Assembly (NCBI GenBank): GCA_029207755.1
Contig: JARCOQ010000014.1
Span: forward strand, 19,631,410-19,695,409
DNA length: 64,000 nt
Origin: Chamaea fasciata
Taxonomy: Eukaryota; Chordata; Aves; Passeriformes; Sylviidae
Direction: 5' to 3'
Under the pieces are notes generated by a model, which searched no databases, was not told the DNA's origin, and saw only the letters and a program-made list of their open reading frames with translations. The position numbers were made by a program, and so were the translations under genes. This document shows, in pieces, positions 1-12,500 of this stretch. Within the stretch, counting starts at the first letter, position 1; the number at the start of each line of letters is the position of its first letter.

Positions 1-439
1 AGGGAATGTGTCTTCACAGCACATGGAGTCTTTCAAACGAGGCAGGATTTAATCAAACTGAGGTGATTCAGTGCAGTCGCTGCACAGAGAGGCGAGGTAA
101 AACATAAGCATTAAAAATTCCAATTAAATAGAGCGCCCTGGTGGCATTTGCAGCCGGGTGTGTGGCAGCTCCCCATCCCACATCCCCAGCTGGGGAGAGC
201 CGGGAGGATGCTGCAGAGTTGGTGGGGTTTACAACAGGACAGGGAATTCCTCTGGCCACAGCCTGACAGGGCTGGGGTTGGTTGGCTTCCTGCACAGGAG
301 TAACCAGGGGCTGTTTTAAAATGTAGACGGGAAAGTCCCAGAGGGCATCAGAGATTTAAGAGTGTTTGCAGAGGATTCGGGTGCACAAACAGCACTTGGT
401 ATTTGCTCCGTGGTCTTACTCCTTGTTGAGATTGGATGG

Positions 440-655
440 TGGTTTTAGGATCCTGGAACTGCAGAATCCTCGAATGCTTTGGGTTGGAAGGGTTGTAAAG
501 CCCATCTCCTTCCAGCCCTGCCATGGCATGGACACCTTCCACTGTCCCAGGTGCTCCAAACCCTGTCCAGCCTGGCCTGGGACATTCCAGGGATCCCAGG
601 ACAGCCACAGCTGCTCTGGGCACCTGTGCCAGGGAAGGATTCATGTCCTGCCATA
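440..655 (-). mobile_element. CR1 LINE 3'-end fragment
   Basis: It reads GAATCCTCGAATGCTTTGGG, TTGGAAGGG, then CCTTCCACTGTCCCAGGTGC, GTCCAGCCTGGCC and GCCACAGCTGCTCTGGGCA, the avian CR1 3' signature reversed. Confidence 0.85.
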
Positions 656-1749
656 GGGTGAGGTATGGGCAATGTCCTGGAAGGTTAAAACCCCGGGTGC
701 TCTGGGTTTGAGGTTCTGGGGCTGTGCAGGGTGAGAGCAGGGAGTGATTCCAGGAGTGGGACGCCGCAGGGGGCTGTGGGGAGCGCAGGAAGGGCAGGGA
801 GGGTGGACTGGCAGGGAGAGCGGGCTGAGGAGCCAGGAATGCCGCCCCAGGCTGTGTGTGGTGCCAGCCCTGCCCTGCCCTCGGTCCCGGCCCTCTCCCT
901 GGGGCTGCCCAGCGGCTTTCCAGGAGCCGCCGCCACCCCCGCGGTGCCGCCTGCCCGTCCTGCCCTCACCGGGGACAGGGGACGTGGGGGACAGGGGGCA
1001 GATGCACGGTGGGAAGCTGGTGCCGTTTGTCCCCAGGAGCCTCGGTGGCCGGGATCGCGGGCACGGAGGGGCTGGGCCGGGCTGCCCCGGCCCCGGGAAG
1101 GCTCGGGGGGCTCCGGCCGCGCTCCAGCCCGGCTGGGCGCTGGGGGAGCTCCCGGCGCCGGGACCAAGGACAGAGCTCGGCGGCTGTGCGGCCGGAGAGC
1201 TCTGCTGACGCGGCTGTTCTCCTCCCCGACGGACGCCGGCGATGCCATCGGGTCACCCGCGATTTCAATGTTTAACGAGACGCTTCAATATTTAATCGCG
1301 CGGTGCCGGGGGGGGGCGCGCCTCGGGGACGTGGCGCCGCTAGCTCGGGGGTGCAGAGGTTGTTCTGCTCCAGGACAGTCCCCGGAGAGGGGACACGGCC
1401 CGGAGTCCTGCTCAGGGACGGGAATCGCACCCCTCTGGCCTGGCGGGGCTGTGCCGGGACCACCCTCCCTGCTGCACGAGTGAGGATTCCCAGCCTTCCC
1501 TTTCTCCCCACGTAAGCCCGCGGTGCGGCTCGGCCGGGGCCCGGTTGTTGTGGGAGCTGTCGCCGCAGCTGGGCTGGCAGCCGATCCCGAAAACAGGACA
1601 AAAACAGGACAGAAACAGGACAGAAACGACAGAAACGGCCACCGCAGCCCAGAAAGTTGCAGATGGCCCGGAGCGGGGAATGCTGGAGAGAGGAGCTGCT
1701 CCCTGCTCGGCCCAGCTGCAGATGGATCACGGCTCATTAGCGCAGCTGC

Positions 1750-2330
1750 GGGAGGGGACAGAGAACGACCCCAGGAGGGGACAGAGAACGGCCCCGGGAG
1801 GGGACAGAGAACGGCCCCGGGAGGGGACACAGAGCGGCCCCGGGAGGGGACAGAGAACGGCTCCGGGAGGGGACAGAGAACGGCCCCGGGAGGGGACACA
1901 GAGCGGCCCCGGGAGGGGACAGAGAACGGCCCCCGGAGGGGACACAGAGCGGCCCCGGGAGGGGACAGAGAACGGCTCCGGGAGGGGACAGAGAATGGCC
2001 CCGGGAGGGGACAGAGAACGGCCCCGGGAGGGGACAGAGAATGGCCCCGGGAGGGGACAGAGAACGGCTCCGGGAGGGGACAGAGAATGGCCCCGGGAGG
2101 GGACAGAGAATGGCCCCGGGAGGGGACACAGAGCGGCCCCGGGAGGGGACAGAGAATGGCCCCGGGAGGGGACAGAGAATGGCCCCGGGAGGGGACACAG
2201 AGCGGCCCCGGGAGGGGACACAGAGCGGCCCGGGGAGGGGGCACAGAGCGGCCCCGGGAGGGGACAGAGAACGGCCCCGGGAGGGGACAGAGAACGGCCC
2301 CGGGAGGGGACACAGAGCGGCCCCGGGAGG
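1750..2330 (+). repeat. 23-bp minisatellite, about 25 copies
   Basis: Tandem units of GGGGACAGAGAACGGCCCC plus GGGA, with variants ending AATGG or CACAGAGCGG. Because the unit has no stop in any frame, long spurious ORFs appear on both strands. Confidence 0.95.
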
Positions 2331-2994
2331 AGGAAGCATTCCCTGGGTTTGCATCCTGGATCCCTTCCAGGGCCCCCGGGCTCTGGATGTGAGCAGACTG
2401 GGGCTCAGCCTGCCAGGCAGCAGTGCCAGCCCCCAGCCCGGGCCAGGCTGCTGTGAGCCCAAAGCAGACCAGGGAGCCTCTTCAGCCGCTTTATTTCTCT
2501 AGGATTAGTAATCACAATCTTTATTATGAAATACTAACACTTACAAAAAAAAAAAATTCCCAAGGCTGGGCTCTTCCATTGCCAATTCCATCAGTGCCAG
2601 TGCTCCCGGCTGGCAGCTCCTGCAGAGCTGTTATCTCCAGGAGAAATCGTTACACAATCCTCATTCTCATGCCGCAAACGGCTTCCTTATGGAACCCGGA
2701 CTTCAAAGCAGACCCAGAAACAACCAAGTTTCCGTTCAGAATCCAGGATGTTCGGGGGGGATCAGGATTTAGGCTCTGCAAACTGTTCCGGAGAGCGGCT
2801 TGGGCTCGATCTTGAGGATGGAAAGCGGCTCCTGTGTCTGTGAGGGGAGAGAAATGGGAAAATCCTTTCCTGACCCAGTAGGCGCAGGGGATTAACTGGG
2901 AGTGAGTGTGAATCATGTGTGGAACAAATGAACAAATGATCCCTGGATCAAATCCTGCCTGGACTGTGGGGAGGAACTGGCCTGGCAGAGCGGG

Positions 2995-3270
2995 GTGGAG
3001 CGGGACACTGGAGTGGGACACTGGAGTGGGATACTGGAGTGGGACACTGGAGTGGGACACTGGAGTGGGACACTGGAGTGGGATACTGGAGTGGGACACT
3101 GGAGTGGGACACTGGAGTGGGACACTGGAGTGGGACACTGGGAGTGGGACACTGGAGTGGGACACTGGAGTGGGACACTGGGAGTGGGACACTGGAGTGG
3201 GACACTGGGAGTGGGACACTGGAGTGGGATACTGGAGTGGGACACTGGGAGTGGGACACTGGAGTGGGAA
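2995..3270 (+). repeat. 13-bp minisatellite, about 20 copies
   Basis: Tandem GGACACTGGAGTG with occasional one-base insertion (GGGAGTG) and GGATACTGG variants. Confidence 0.95.
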
Positions 3271-3383
3271 GAGGCTCCCTGCCTGTCTCTCTGCCTGCAT
3301 TCCTCCCTGCAGCTGAGCAGAGGCTTCTCCCAGGGCGAGAGACTCCCACGGTTCTGATCCGCGGGAGGTTGCGGGCGCGGCCG

Positions 3384-3430
3384 TGCCGGTACCGGTGCCG
3401 GTGCCGGTGCCGGTGCCGGTGCCGGTGCCC
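3384..3430 (+). repeat. (CCGGTG)n hexanucleotide repeat
   Basis: About eight perfect or near-perfect copies of CCGGTG. Confidence 0.95.
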
Positions 3431-3465
3431 GGGGGAGGCTTTGTCGGGCTGCCCCAGAGCTGCCC

Positions 3466-3645
3466 CGGGAGGTGTCTCGGTGCCCCGGGAGGTGTCTCTG
3501 TGCCCGGGAGGTGTCTCGGTGTCCCGGGAGGTGTCTCGGTGTCCCGGGATGTGTCTCTGTGTCCCGAGAGGTGTCTCTGTGTCCCGGGAGGTGTCTCGGT
3601 GTCCCGGGAGGTGTCTCGGTGGCCCAGGAGGTGTCTCTGTGCCCC
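3466..3645 (+). repeat. 20-bp minisatellite, about 9 copies
   Basis: Tandem CCGGGAGGTGTCTCGGTGTC with CTGTG variants. Confidence 0.93.
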
Positions 3646-3995
3646 GGGGCGCTGGGGACGAGGCGGATGCCCAGCGCTCATCCCGCGTTAACGAACTGCT
3701 CCCCCGGTCCATGCACGGACTAATTTGGCTCCGTCTCCCGGGGAATGAAGCCGCGGCTCGTGACCCCGCTGCCTCTGGAGCTGCTGGGCAGGCGCTGGGG
3801 CTCGGCCGAGGTAACCGCGTTGTCCCTGCGGTGCCCATTAGCCCTGATGGGGAGGAATGGCTCTGTAGCTTCCCATTACCGCTAATGGACATCAGCGGAG
3901 CTGCCTGCCCGGCACAGGAGAGCCGTGCCCAGTGCAGGAAAGCCGTGCCCAGCACAGAGAAGCTGTGCCATGCTGTGCTGTGCCGTGCCGTGGGG

Positions 3996-4680
3996 AGCAG
4001 GAGCAGGGGCAGGAGCAGGAGCAGGAACAGGGGCAGGGGCAGGAGCAGGGGCAGGAGCAGGGGCAGGGGCAGGAGCAGGAGCAGGGGCAGGAGCAGGAGC
4101 AGGAGCAGGGGCAGGAGCAGGGGCAGGAGCAGGAGCAGGAGCAGGGGCAGGAGCAGGGGCAGGAGCAGGAGCAGGAGCAGGGGCAGGAGCAGGGGCAGGA
4201 GCAGGAGCAGGAGCAGGGGCAGGAGCAGGGGCAGGAGCAGGAGCAGGAACAGGGGCAGGGGCAGGAGCAGGAGCAGGGGCAGGAGCAGGGGCAGGGGCAG
4301 GGGCAGGAGCAGGAGCAGGGGCAGGAGCAGGGGCAGGGGCAGGAGCAGGGGCAGGAGCAGGAGCAGGGGCAGGAGCAGGGGCAGGGGCAGGAGCAGGAGC
4401 AGGGGCAGGAGCAGGGGCAGGGGCAGGAGCAGGGGCAGGAGCAGGAGCAGGGGCAGGAGCAGGGGCAGGGGCAGGAGCAGGGGCAGGAGCAGGAGCAGGG
4501 GCAGGAGCAGGGGCAGGGGCAGGAGCAGGAGCAGGAGCAGGGGCAGGAGCAGGGGCAGGAGCAGGAACAGGGGCAGGAGCAGGAGCAGGAGCAGGGGCAG
4601 GAGCAGGAGCAGGAGCAGGGGCAGGAGCAGGGGCAGGAGCAGGAGCAGGAGCAGGGGCAGGAGCAGGGGCAGGAGCAGGA

Positions 4681-4717
<37 letters not shown>

Positions 4718-4788
4718 TGGGAGCAGGGACAGGAACAGGAGCAGGGGCAGGAGCAGGAGTAGGAGCAGGAGCAGGGGCAGGAGCAGGA

Positions 4789-4824
<36 letters not shown>

Positions 4825-4907
4825 ACAGGAGCAGGAACAGGAGCAGGGGCAGGAGCAGGGGCAGGAGCAGGAGCAGGAACAGGAGCAGGAACAGGGGCAG
4901 GGATAGC
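3996..4907 (+). repeat. (GGAGCA/GGGGCA)n array, about 150 hexamers
   Basis: A 0.9 kb array alternating AGGAGC and AGGGGC hexamers with rare GGAACA and GGAGTG variants. It is strongly purine-rich on the plus strand and open in nearly all frames on both strands (poly Gly-Ala, Gln-Glu and Arg-Ser in the plus frames). Confidence 0.97.
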
Positions 4908-5459
4908 ACTGCAGGGACCTGCCATGGCCAGGCAGGGGTTGATCCGCACTGAGAGGGGGTGAAGGAGGGACACAGCTTCCCTGAGATGCAGCCCCAAGGC
5001 TCCTGGGGATGCTGCAGAGGTGGGTCGGAGCCATCAGATCCCCACAATGGGATCCGGGGCTAAGGCACAACGACTCTAGAATTTTCAAAGCAGCTTCTCG
5101 TTTTGGGGGATCCGTGAAAGAAGAGCCAAGCCCACAGATCCTGCCAGGCCTGTAATCTTCACAACAGCACCAGCCCCTCAGCTGCTGGGATAACCTTTGT
5201 TTCCTGGTTTTCCCAGAGCAGCCAGTTCGCTTCCTGGCAGCAGGCAGAGATGCAGCGCAAGCACAAAATACGACTACCTGCTCTCTTTCCCTCCAAAATT
5301 CAGCATTTTTGATGAAGCAGGAGCCCAATCAAGGTCAACCTTGACTGGTTTTAGCAAAACCGTTTCCTTCAGATTTGGATGGGGCTGACACTTCTGGAAT
5401 TACACCGTGGACCCAACATCAGTACTAACGATTTGATGTGTGTTCCCTGGCAGAGGGCG

Positions 5460-5685
5460 GCCTTAGATGGGATATTGGGCCGGAATTGTTCCCTTGAGGG
5501 TGGGCAGGCCCTGGCACAGGTGCCCAGAGCAGCTGTGGCTGCCCCTGGCTCCCTGGCAGTGCCCAAGGCCAGGCTGGACACTGGGGCTGGGAGAAGTGGA
5601 AGGTGTCCCTGCCCTGGCAGGGGCTGGAATGAGACTTGAGGCCCCTTCCAACCCCAACCCTTCCAGGACTGTGTGATTGCCAAGT
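5460..5685 (+). mobile_element. CR1 LINE 3'-end fragment
   Basis: GGCAGGCCCTGGCACAGGTG, CCCAGAGCAGCTGTGGCTGC, CTGGACACTGGGG, then CCTTCCAACCC and ACTGTGTGA. Confidence 0.87.
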
Positions 5686-6724
5686 CTCCATCATTTCTCC
5701 TCTTCCTCAGTGGAGCCGGTGAGGAGAGCAGAGGGAGGAGCTGGGCTGGCTGTGGGTGCTGCAGGAGGAGCCGATGCCCGAGCGAGCAGGGCAGCTCCCG
5801 ATGCCGCCTGCTGCACTGACCCGGCACGGGGACAATGCCCGCCGTGTGCACGCCACAAAGGGGCTCTTCTTCCCCAACACCACGCCTGGCCTCTTGTTTC
5901 AGCTCCTGCTTCCCCTGGGCAATGGCAGGAAAAGCTTCCTTTGCGCTAGAAGTCCCCCGGGCTGCTCTCGGTGTCTCCGGGCCGGGGCTGCGCTGAGCTC
6001 ACACCAGGGGGGTTCAAAGCCTTTAAAGCCCCCACTGGGTCCCGGTGACCTTCCACACATCTCCTGGGTGCCCAGACCGTGCCATGCCACGTGTAATGAG
6101 GGTAATTAACAAAACCACCTTTAGGCCCACGCCTGTGATCCTGCTGAGCCCCTGACTGGATCACCCTGCCCCCAGCACAGGGAGCTGGGCTGGTGTCCCA
6201 CAGCTGCTGCTCCTGCTTGGTCATTCCGCTCAGGAGCTCGGCTACTGCGGCCTTTGACGGGCTCCATCTTTATAGCTTATTTCATGTTTTGAAAGATTTA
6301 TTTGAATAAATTGCCAGATGAAATACTGCTTTCAACTGGCTGACCTGCTGGGCTGTTGTAGCCTTCCAGCAGCGCCATCAGGGAAAATTCCAGCCTCAGA
6401 AGTTCTCCTGGTAAAAACGAATTGCCTCGGAGGTGTTTTGATGCAGAGCTGCATTAAGCAGAAAGGGGGTTTGGTGACAGCGGCTGTTGGTTAAAGAAGA
6501 AAAGAAAAGTTCTGTGTGTGTTTGAAGGGCTGGGTTGTTTGCCACGGCTGGCGTGGGCTGCTCGGGGAGTGGGAGGCTGGGAATGCTGAGGAGGGATAAC
6601 ACCCGTGGCATTTTCCTGAATGGAAATCAGGGCTGCTGCTTGGCTCCTGTGCCTGGGAGAGTCTCTCTGGAATGTGGCGATGGCTGGGACGGGGAGCTGC
6701 TGGGAACGCCATGGAATTTGACAG

Positions 6725-6830
6725 GACAAGAGGACACAGCCTGAAGCTGTGCCAGGGGAGATTCAGGCTGGGCAAGAGCAGGAATTTCTTCCTGGAGAGG
6801 GCAGCTCTGCCCTGGCAGAGGTGGCAAATC
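6725..6830 (+). mobile_element. CR1 LINE fragment
   Basis: ACAGCCTGAAGCTGTGCCAG, GGGAGATTCAGGCTGGGCA and GGAATTTCTTCCTGGAGAGG match the internal CR1 3'UTR region. Confidence 0.75.
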
Positions 6831-7552
6831 CTGGGATTTGGGAGCAGCTGGGCTGCACAGAGGGAGAGCGGCTGCAGAACCGGGCTTGGCAGGCCCTGCT
6901 TGCTGCAGGTTTGGTTTGCTGATCCCTCATCCTCAGGGCTGCACTGGGATTTAAACTGGGCGACCGCAGCTCCAGCTCAGCCAGGGCCGGCTGGGAGGGA
7001 GCGGGACGGGGTGAGAGCATCCCCAGCTCAGCAGCAGCAGCAGCAGAGTCCTGAGCCGAGCCGGGCGTGCCCTCAGCCCATTTCCCTCTCGTCCCCGCCG
7101 AGCCCCGCTCTGGGAACGTGCTGTGAGCGGCCGATCCACAGGGAAATCTGACAGCCCCTCCCAGGGTCAGCTTCCCTCCTCTGAGCACGTTCAGTGCTGC
7201 AGGGAGATGTCCCTGCTCCTGCCCAGGGACTAAACAGAGGGTGGCCCGTTGTTCATCCAACAGAATCAGCTCTGGGAACAGCACAGGGCCACAGCAAACG
7301 CCATCCAAGGGCAGTGTGAGTGCTGCTCCTGTGCTCAGGTGTTCGGAGCTTCCAGAGCTCTGCTGAATCCTTGCCTTTGCCTGCCTGGGGCTGTTCTGGG
7401 CTCGCAGGACGCTGGAGGTCCCTGGTTTCATGGCAGATTCCAGCAGCTGTATGGGATGCTGGAGGGACAAGGGGTTGGATTCACTGGGGGCAGCCAAGGT
7501 TTCCTTCTATGCTGGAAACGATGTAACAGCACGGTAATAATATCAATGTATT

Positions 7553-7640
7553 TAATAGAATCATGGAATCATGTTGGTGGGAAAAGACCTCCAAGATCAT
7601 TGAGTCCAACCACCTGCAAGTAGGGAAGTAATTCCAGGCT
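7553..7640 (-). mobile_element. CR1 LINE 3'-terminal fragment
   Basis: AGAATCATGGAATCATGTTG, GGAAAAGACCTCCAAGATCA and TTGAGTCCAACC are the classic CR1 end in reverse orientation. Confidence 0.9.
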
Positions 7641-7711
7641 TTGCTCACGTGGACGTGGCGTCATCCTTGAGGGGCACTGGGAAGGCTTGTGTGCACACAC
7701 AGCCATGCCCT

Positions 7712-7750
7712 GTCACTCTTCATCATCATCATCATCATCATCATCACCAT
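7712..7750 (+). repeat. (CAT)n microsatellite
   Basis: About ten copies of TCA/CAT with one CAC interruption. Confidence 0.95.
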
Positions 7751-8629
7751 CCGCCTCAGCTGATCCTCGCCCAAACTGCAGGAATGTGCAGCTCCGGGGC
7801 AGCGCCAGGACAAAGGGGCACCATGGGATGGGGGTGACACCGTGTGTCCCACCCATGGCAGGGTGAGGGGCGTCCCCGCAGCCACCCGAGAGCTCAGGGG
7901 GCCTCGGCAACGACTGGCACAAAGTGGGGCAGAACGGGTGGCTTGTCAGCGCCCTGCCGTTAATAGTTAATCAGCCTGCTCTGGATTTCAAAGCGTGTGG
8001 GCATGGGAGGGAATTGCCAGCGAAGCAAGCCACTTAACTCGGAGTCGCGTTTCTGGCGCGGAGCCTCCGAGGAAACGCTCTCCAGGTTTTCCTGGAGAGC
8101 TCATTACGGAGACAATGAAGGCCCGGGATAAATAGGATGCAACTGTTATTAACGCGCCGTCCCTGGGAACCGGGCTAAAAAATCCTCGGCGCTTGGACGC
8201 TGGAACTGTGCCCTTGATCCGGCACGTTCGTCCCGTTGCCGTGGCGACGGCATCCTCCAGCGATGCTCCCAGCTGCTCCTCGCGGTAACGCTGCCTCACA
8301 CCCCGGGGCCGGGGCATTTGCATGTGAAACCATCAGCGGAGCCTTGCCCAGCTGCCAGAGCCCATCCTTGTCGCCGTGTCCCCGTTTATTCCCGCCTCCC
8401 TTCCCGCACAGCCCCAAGGCAAACCCGCGCTGGCACTGCCACCGCCCTGCTGGGCATCGAGAGCTGCCTCCGGAGGGAAGATTTCCTGCAAATTGGATCG
8501 TTTGGCTTCGGTTAGAAATCGCTGTCTGTGGAAATCGGTGGTGGAGAGGGCTGGGTACCACGGGCCGCCTCCCCAGCTTTTCAGCTCTTTGCACAGAATC
8601 CAGGTGTGCCACCACCTGTGCCAGGGGTG

Positions 8630-8775
8630 GTCAGGGAACCCTGGAATGGTTTGGGCTGGAAAGGACCTTAAAGCTCATCCAGTTCCGCGGGGGAGCCTCA
8701 TAGTGCCAGGGACACCTTCCAGTCCCCAGGGTGCTCCAAGCCCGGCCAGCCCGGCCTGGGGCACCCCCAGGGACG
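8630..8775 (-). mobile_element. CR1 LINE 3'-end fragment
   Basis: CTGGAATGGTTTGGGCTGGA, AAGGACCTTAAAGCTCATCC then GACACCTTCCAG and GGTGCTCCAAGCCC. Confidence 0.87.
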
Positions 8776-10994
8776 GGGCAGTGGGCGCAGTGGGAGCTCA
8801 TTCACAGTCCCGGTGCAGATCAGGACACTGGGCCCAGGGCTGGGCTGCAGGGAGGTGTCCTGGGACTGTGCCGTGCCGGGGACCGTCCCGGTGGTGCCAC
8901 TGCTGCCCCTGTGGGAGCCAGGAGGAGGGTGCAGGGCTGAGGCTGGAGCCCGGGTTGGAGCAGAGCTCCTCCCGATGGCACCGCGAGCTGTGGGATCCAC
9001 CACCCCCAGGGCAGTTTATTCCGCTGCTTTAATCGCTCCTCTTTGTAAAAACTGCTTCTTGTCCCTAATCCAAGTGCGTCTGCTCCAGCCGCCGGGGGCT
9101 GGGCCTGTGCTGCCTCTCTTCACTTGATTGAAGAGCCCTTTAGCAGCTGATATTTTCTGTCGGTGAGGGCGTTCAGGGATGGTGGCCGTGTCACTGCTCT
9201 CTGACAGGCTGAGCTCCTCACCCTCCCTGCCGGGCAGCTGCTCCCGGACCATTCCCGTCCCTTTGTGCCACATCCCCGGGATTTTCCCCTCCCTGGCTCC
9301 GGGGCCCGGCTGTGCACAGGGCAAACTCCTCTGCCCAGAGCCCCCCTGTCCTGGGCCGAGCCCCCAGCGTGGGCAGCAGGGATGGGGCCGGTCCTGCCCC
9401 CTCAGGTGAGAGCCCACCTGCAGAGCTGCCCCAGCCCTGGGCAAACAGCAGCAGGTGTGGAGCTGCTGGAGAGAATCCCGAGGAGGCCCCGGAGCTGCTC
9501 CAGGGCTGGAGGTCTCTGTACGTCCCACGGGCAGGGTTGGGCTGGGGGCTCCTTCTGGGGGGTGTTTCTCCCGTCACCAATTCTGACAACACCTGACTCT
9601 GCTGCCAGGTGCCATTATCGCCCATCTGTAGGAATTCCTGACTGTGTGAGTCCTCTGGTGCCTGAGGGAGCTGCCCTGAGCCTGCCTTGAGCCTTGAATC
9701 AATCCTCCTTATTTGCCTGAGTGACAGAGCTCAGCGTAGAGCAAAACCTCGTGGTGATATTTTCTGTGTTGGAGACCAGAGAGGAGCTCACAAAACCGGC
9801 TCCTTCAGCACAGCCCACCAAAGATTGACTTCCAAACCATGAAGAAAAAAAAAATAGATGGGGTAAATTGAACAAATAAGAAGTGAAAAGGGGCGGAGAG
9901 GATTGTTGCTGTGAGTGTTTCCATCTTTTTCCACTCCCTGCCACGGGCAGGGGCAGCTCCTGCCGGAGCAGGTGGCCCCAAGCCCTGCCCAGCCTGGCCT
10001 GGAGCAGTTCCCTGGTGCACGAAGGAGATGTCCTGGGTGCTGGGAGGTTCCAGCAGTGGGGAAGCTGATCCCAGAGCTGGGAATCCAGGCTCTGCTGGCT
10101 CCAGCTGTGCCCCTGTGCCCCTGCAGGATTTCTCAGCTCCTTGCTCATCCAGTGGCTTTTGGCTCGGGAAATCAGTGGAGGTGAAAATTTAAATGGAAAC
10201 ACAACGAGAGGCTTTGGAGTGAACAAATTGGAAAGCCAAGTCAGTGGAAGAAGGGGAAGAGGCCGTGACATGAAAGAGATTTTGTGGTCAGAAGCAGCTC
10301 AGCCAAAAATGAGCTCGTTGTGGGTTGTTTTTGCCCCAGGACAATTTATGGATGGTTAATTCCTCAGTTTTTGAGGGATTTCTGGGTTATCTGCCCATGC
10401 TGCTCGTTCTGAATCTGGTTTGGAGGTTTTGATTCTAGCGGGGGGCTGCCGAGGCAGGCGTGGGCCTGTGAAGGAGGAGGTTAGAGAGAGCACAGTGGTG
10501 CAGATTTATTGCAAATAAATAAACAGCACCCTCTGCAGAGCTCGGGCACCCTCCAGGAAGGACGGGGGCAGAGATTTTTGGGCAGGCTCTGCCTCCCACG
10601 GGGCCGCGTGGGGCCGTTTGTGTCCCCGGGCAGGAGCAGATCACCGTCCCCGGAGCGGGGTGGGACCTGCCCGGACAGTGACACGCAGCGATGTGACACC
10701 GCCGTGCCTGGTGTCACCCTGTGCCGCGGCGCCCGTGGCTGCCCACGCCGACCCCACGGCGCTGCATTGCCACATTTCTCCGTGCCGTCGGTGCCTTTAC
10801 CGAGCCCCGAGCCCAGCACAGGCTGCAGCTGCACAAGGTCTGGCCGTGCTTGGTCACTCCCGGGCAGGAACAGCCGCTGGCTGTGGCAGGACAAGCTCTG
10901 CTGGCCCAGGGAGGAGCAGGATTGAGCCAGGCAGCGACCTTGGACAGGGGATGGAGTGACAGGACCGGGGGCAGTGGCTTCGAACTGAGCAAGG

Positions 10995-11235
10995 GCAGCG
11001 CTGGATGGGATTTTGAGCAGGAATTGTTCCCAGGCAGGGTGGGCAGGCCCTGGCACAGGGTGCCCGGAGCAGCTGTGGCTGCCCCTGGATCCCTGGGAAT
11101 GTTCCAGCCCAGGCTGGACACTGGGGCTTGGAGCAGCCTGGGCTGGTGGGAGATGTCCCTGCCATGGCAGGGGTGGCACTGGGTGGGATTGAATGTCCCT
11201 TCCCACCCAACCCAAACCACGCTGTGGTTCTGGGA
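10995..11235 (+). mobile_element. CR1 LINE 3'-end fragment
   Basis: GGGCAGCGCTGGATGGGATT, GGGCAGGCCCTGGCACAGGG, GCTGTGGCTGCCCCTGGATC and GAGATGTCCCTGCCATGGCA. Confidence 0.87.
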
Positions 11236-12296
11236 CTCTAACAGCAGAAGCCCTGGGGTCAAACCCCTCCTGCCCCCTAAGCCTCTCCTGCACCACCAGC
11301 TGCCTTTCCCCTCATTCCCCCCGCGTTCGGCGCACTTTGGGATGGGTGCAGTAAATCATGTCCTCGCTGGGTGCTGCAAGGGTTGAGTTAATCCTCGCAG
11401 GCACCACCGGAGTCTGAAGGGGCACCATTTCCTCTCAGACGAGTCTCTGTTTCACTCTTGCAGAGGCTGAATAATTCTCTGTGACAGCTTTTTGCTTTTT
11501 ATAGCAGTAATTAGTCAAAAAGCATCGGCGTGACGAGCAGCGCCCCGGTACTCCTGCGCTGTGCTCCAGGCTCGGGGAGGGCACTGCTGCACATTTGGGG
11601 GTGGTGACAGGGCCAGGGGCGAGCAGGGGGCTGGGCTCTGATGCTAAAACGGGCAAAACCTTGGCCTTTTTTCCTTCCTCGATTTGCACATTTGTTTTAA
11701 GGCACCTGGAGGGATCTGGGACGGCGGCTGGAGCCAGGCTGTTCATCCAGCCCGGAGTGGCTGCTGCACAAAACAACAAAAAGTGGAAAACAGAAGACTG
11801 GGAACTGTGATTTTTACAAGTTCAGCCGAGGTGGAAGGAGGTATTTGGGGGAAGAGGGATTTGGGGGAGAAACCAGGTGTTAAATGTGGATTGAATCCTA
11901 GTTAGTCCCCAAAATACCTCCGGATCTGGTCACGGGGGTGACGTTGGTGTAACGTTGGCAGAGCTGAGTGTTACTTTAACAGAAAGTGTTAAAGGTGTGG
12001 GAAGGATTTACCAAGGGAAAAGATGTTGGGGTTTGTCTCTCCTTGTCTAATTCAAGCTCCCCCAAAGCCAGGGGCCTGGTTCAGCACACGCCGGTGGAAA
12101 TGCAGGCCTGTCATCTGGTGGGGCTTTTGGGCTCCTTCTATTCTAAAGATAAAATTAGGAGTCAGAGTTATCTGGTGCCTTCAAAATAGCCGAGTCTGGG
12201 TGGAACGGGAGTTGTCTGTGGCTCTTTGCAGAAAGCCAGGCTGGGATTAATCAGCTCACTGCAGTCAGTTTAGAGCTGTTTGTGCAGGGGAGCCAT

Positions 12297-12500
12297 GACA
12301 ACATTTCCACGCAATATTCCAGGGAAGGGAAGAATATTTCCACACAATATTCCAGGGAAGTGAAGAGTATTTCCATGCAATATTCCCAAAGAAGTGAAGA
12401 ATATTTCCACACAATATTCCAGGGAAGGGAAGAATATTTCCACACAATATTCCAGGGAAGTGAAGAATATTTCCACGCAATATTCCAGGGAAGGGAGGGC
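12297..12500 (+). repeat. 33-bp hairpin-forming minisatellite, 6 copies
   Basis: Each unit carries GAATATT and AATATTC arms around a 7-base spacer (TCCACAC), followed by CAGGGAAG. Five of the six copies also contain TTCCAGGGAA. Confidence 0.93.

Noticed and set aside
685..1483. Overlapping ORFs in a CpG-rich patch (187 aa minus, 250 aa plus) as a possible FRMD5 first exon or separate gene
   Set aside because: Neither strand shows the expected first-exon protein (LMSGSSRSLEREY-like) or conserved motifs; GC-rich DNA is open by chance.
2948..5047. 699-residue minus-strand ORF (poly-Leu/Pro) and matching plus-strand Arg-Ser, Gly-Ala and Gln-Glu ORFs
   Set aside because: They are translations of the stop-free hexamer and 13-bp arrays, present in several frames on both strands, with no splice or family evidence.
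9940..10030. Short CR1-like patch (GCCCAGCCTGGCCTGGAGCA)
   Set aside because: Too short and diverged to assign firmly; left out of the feature list.
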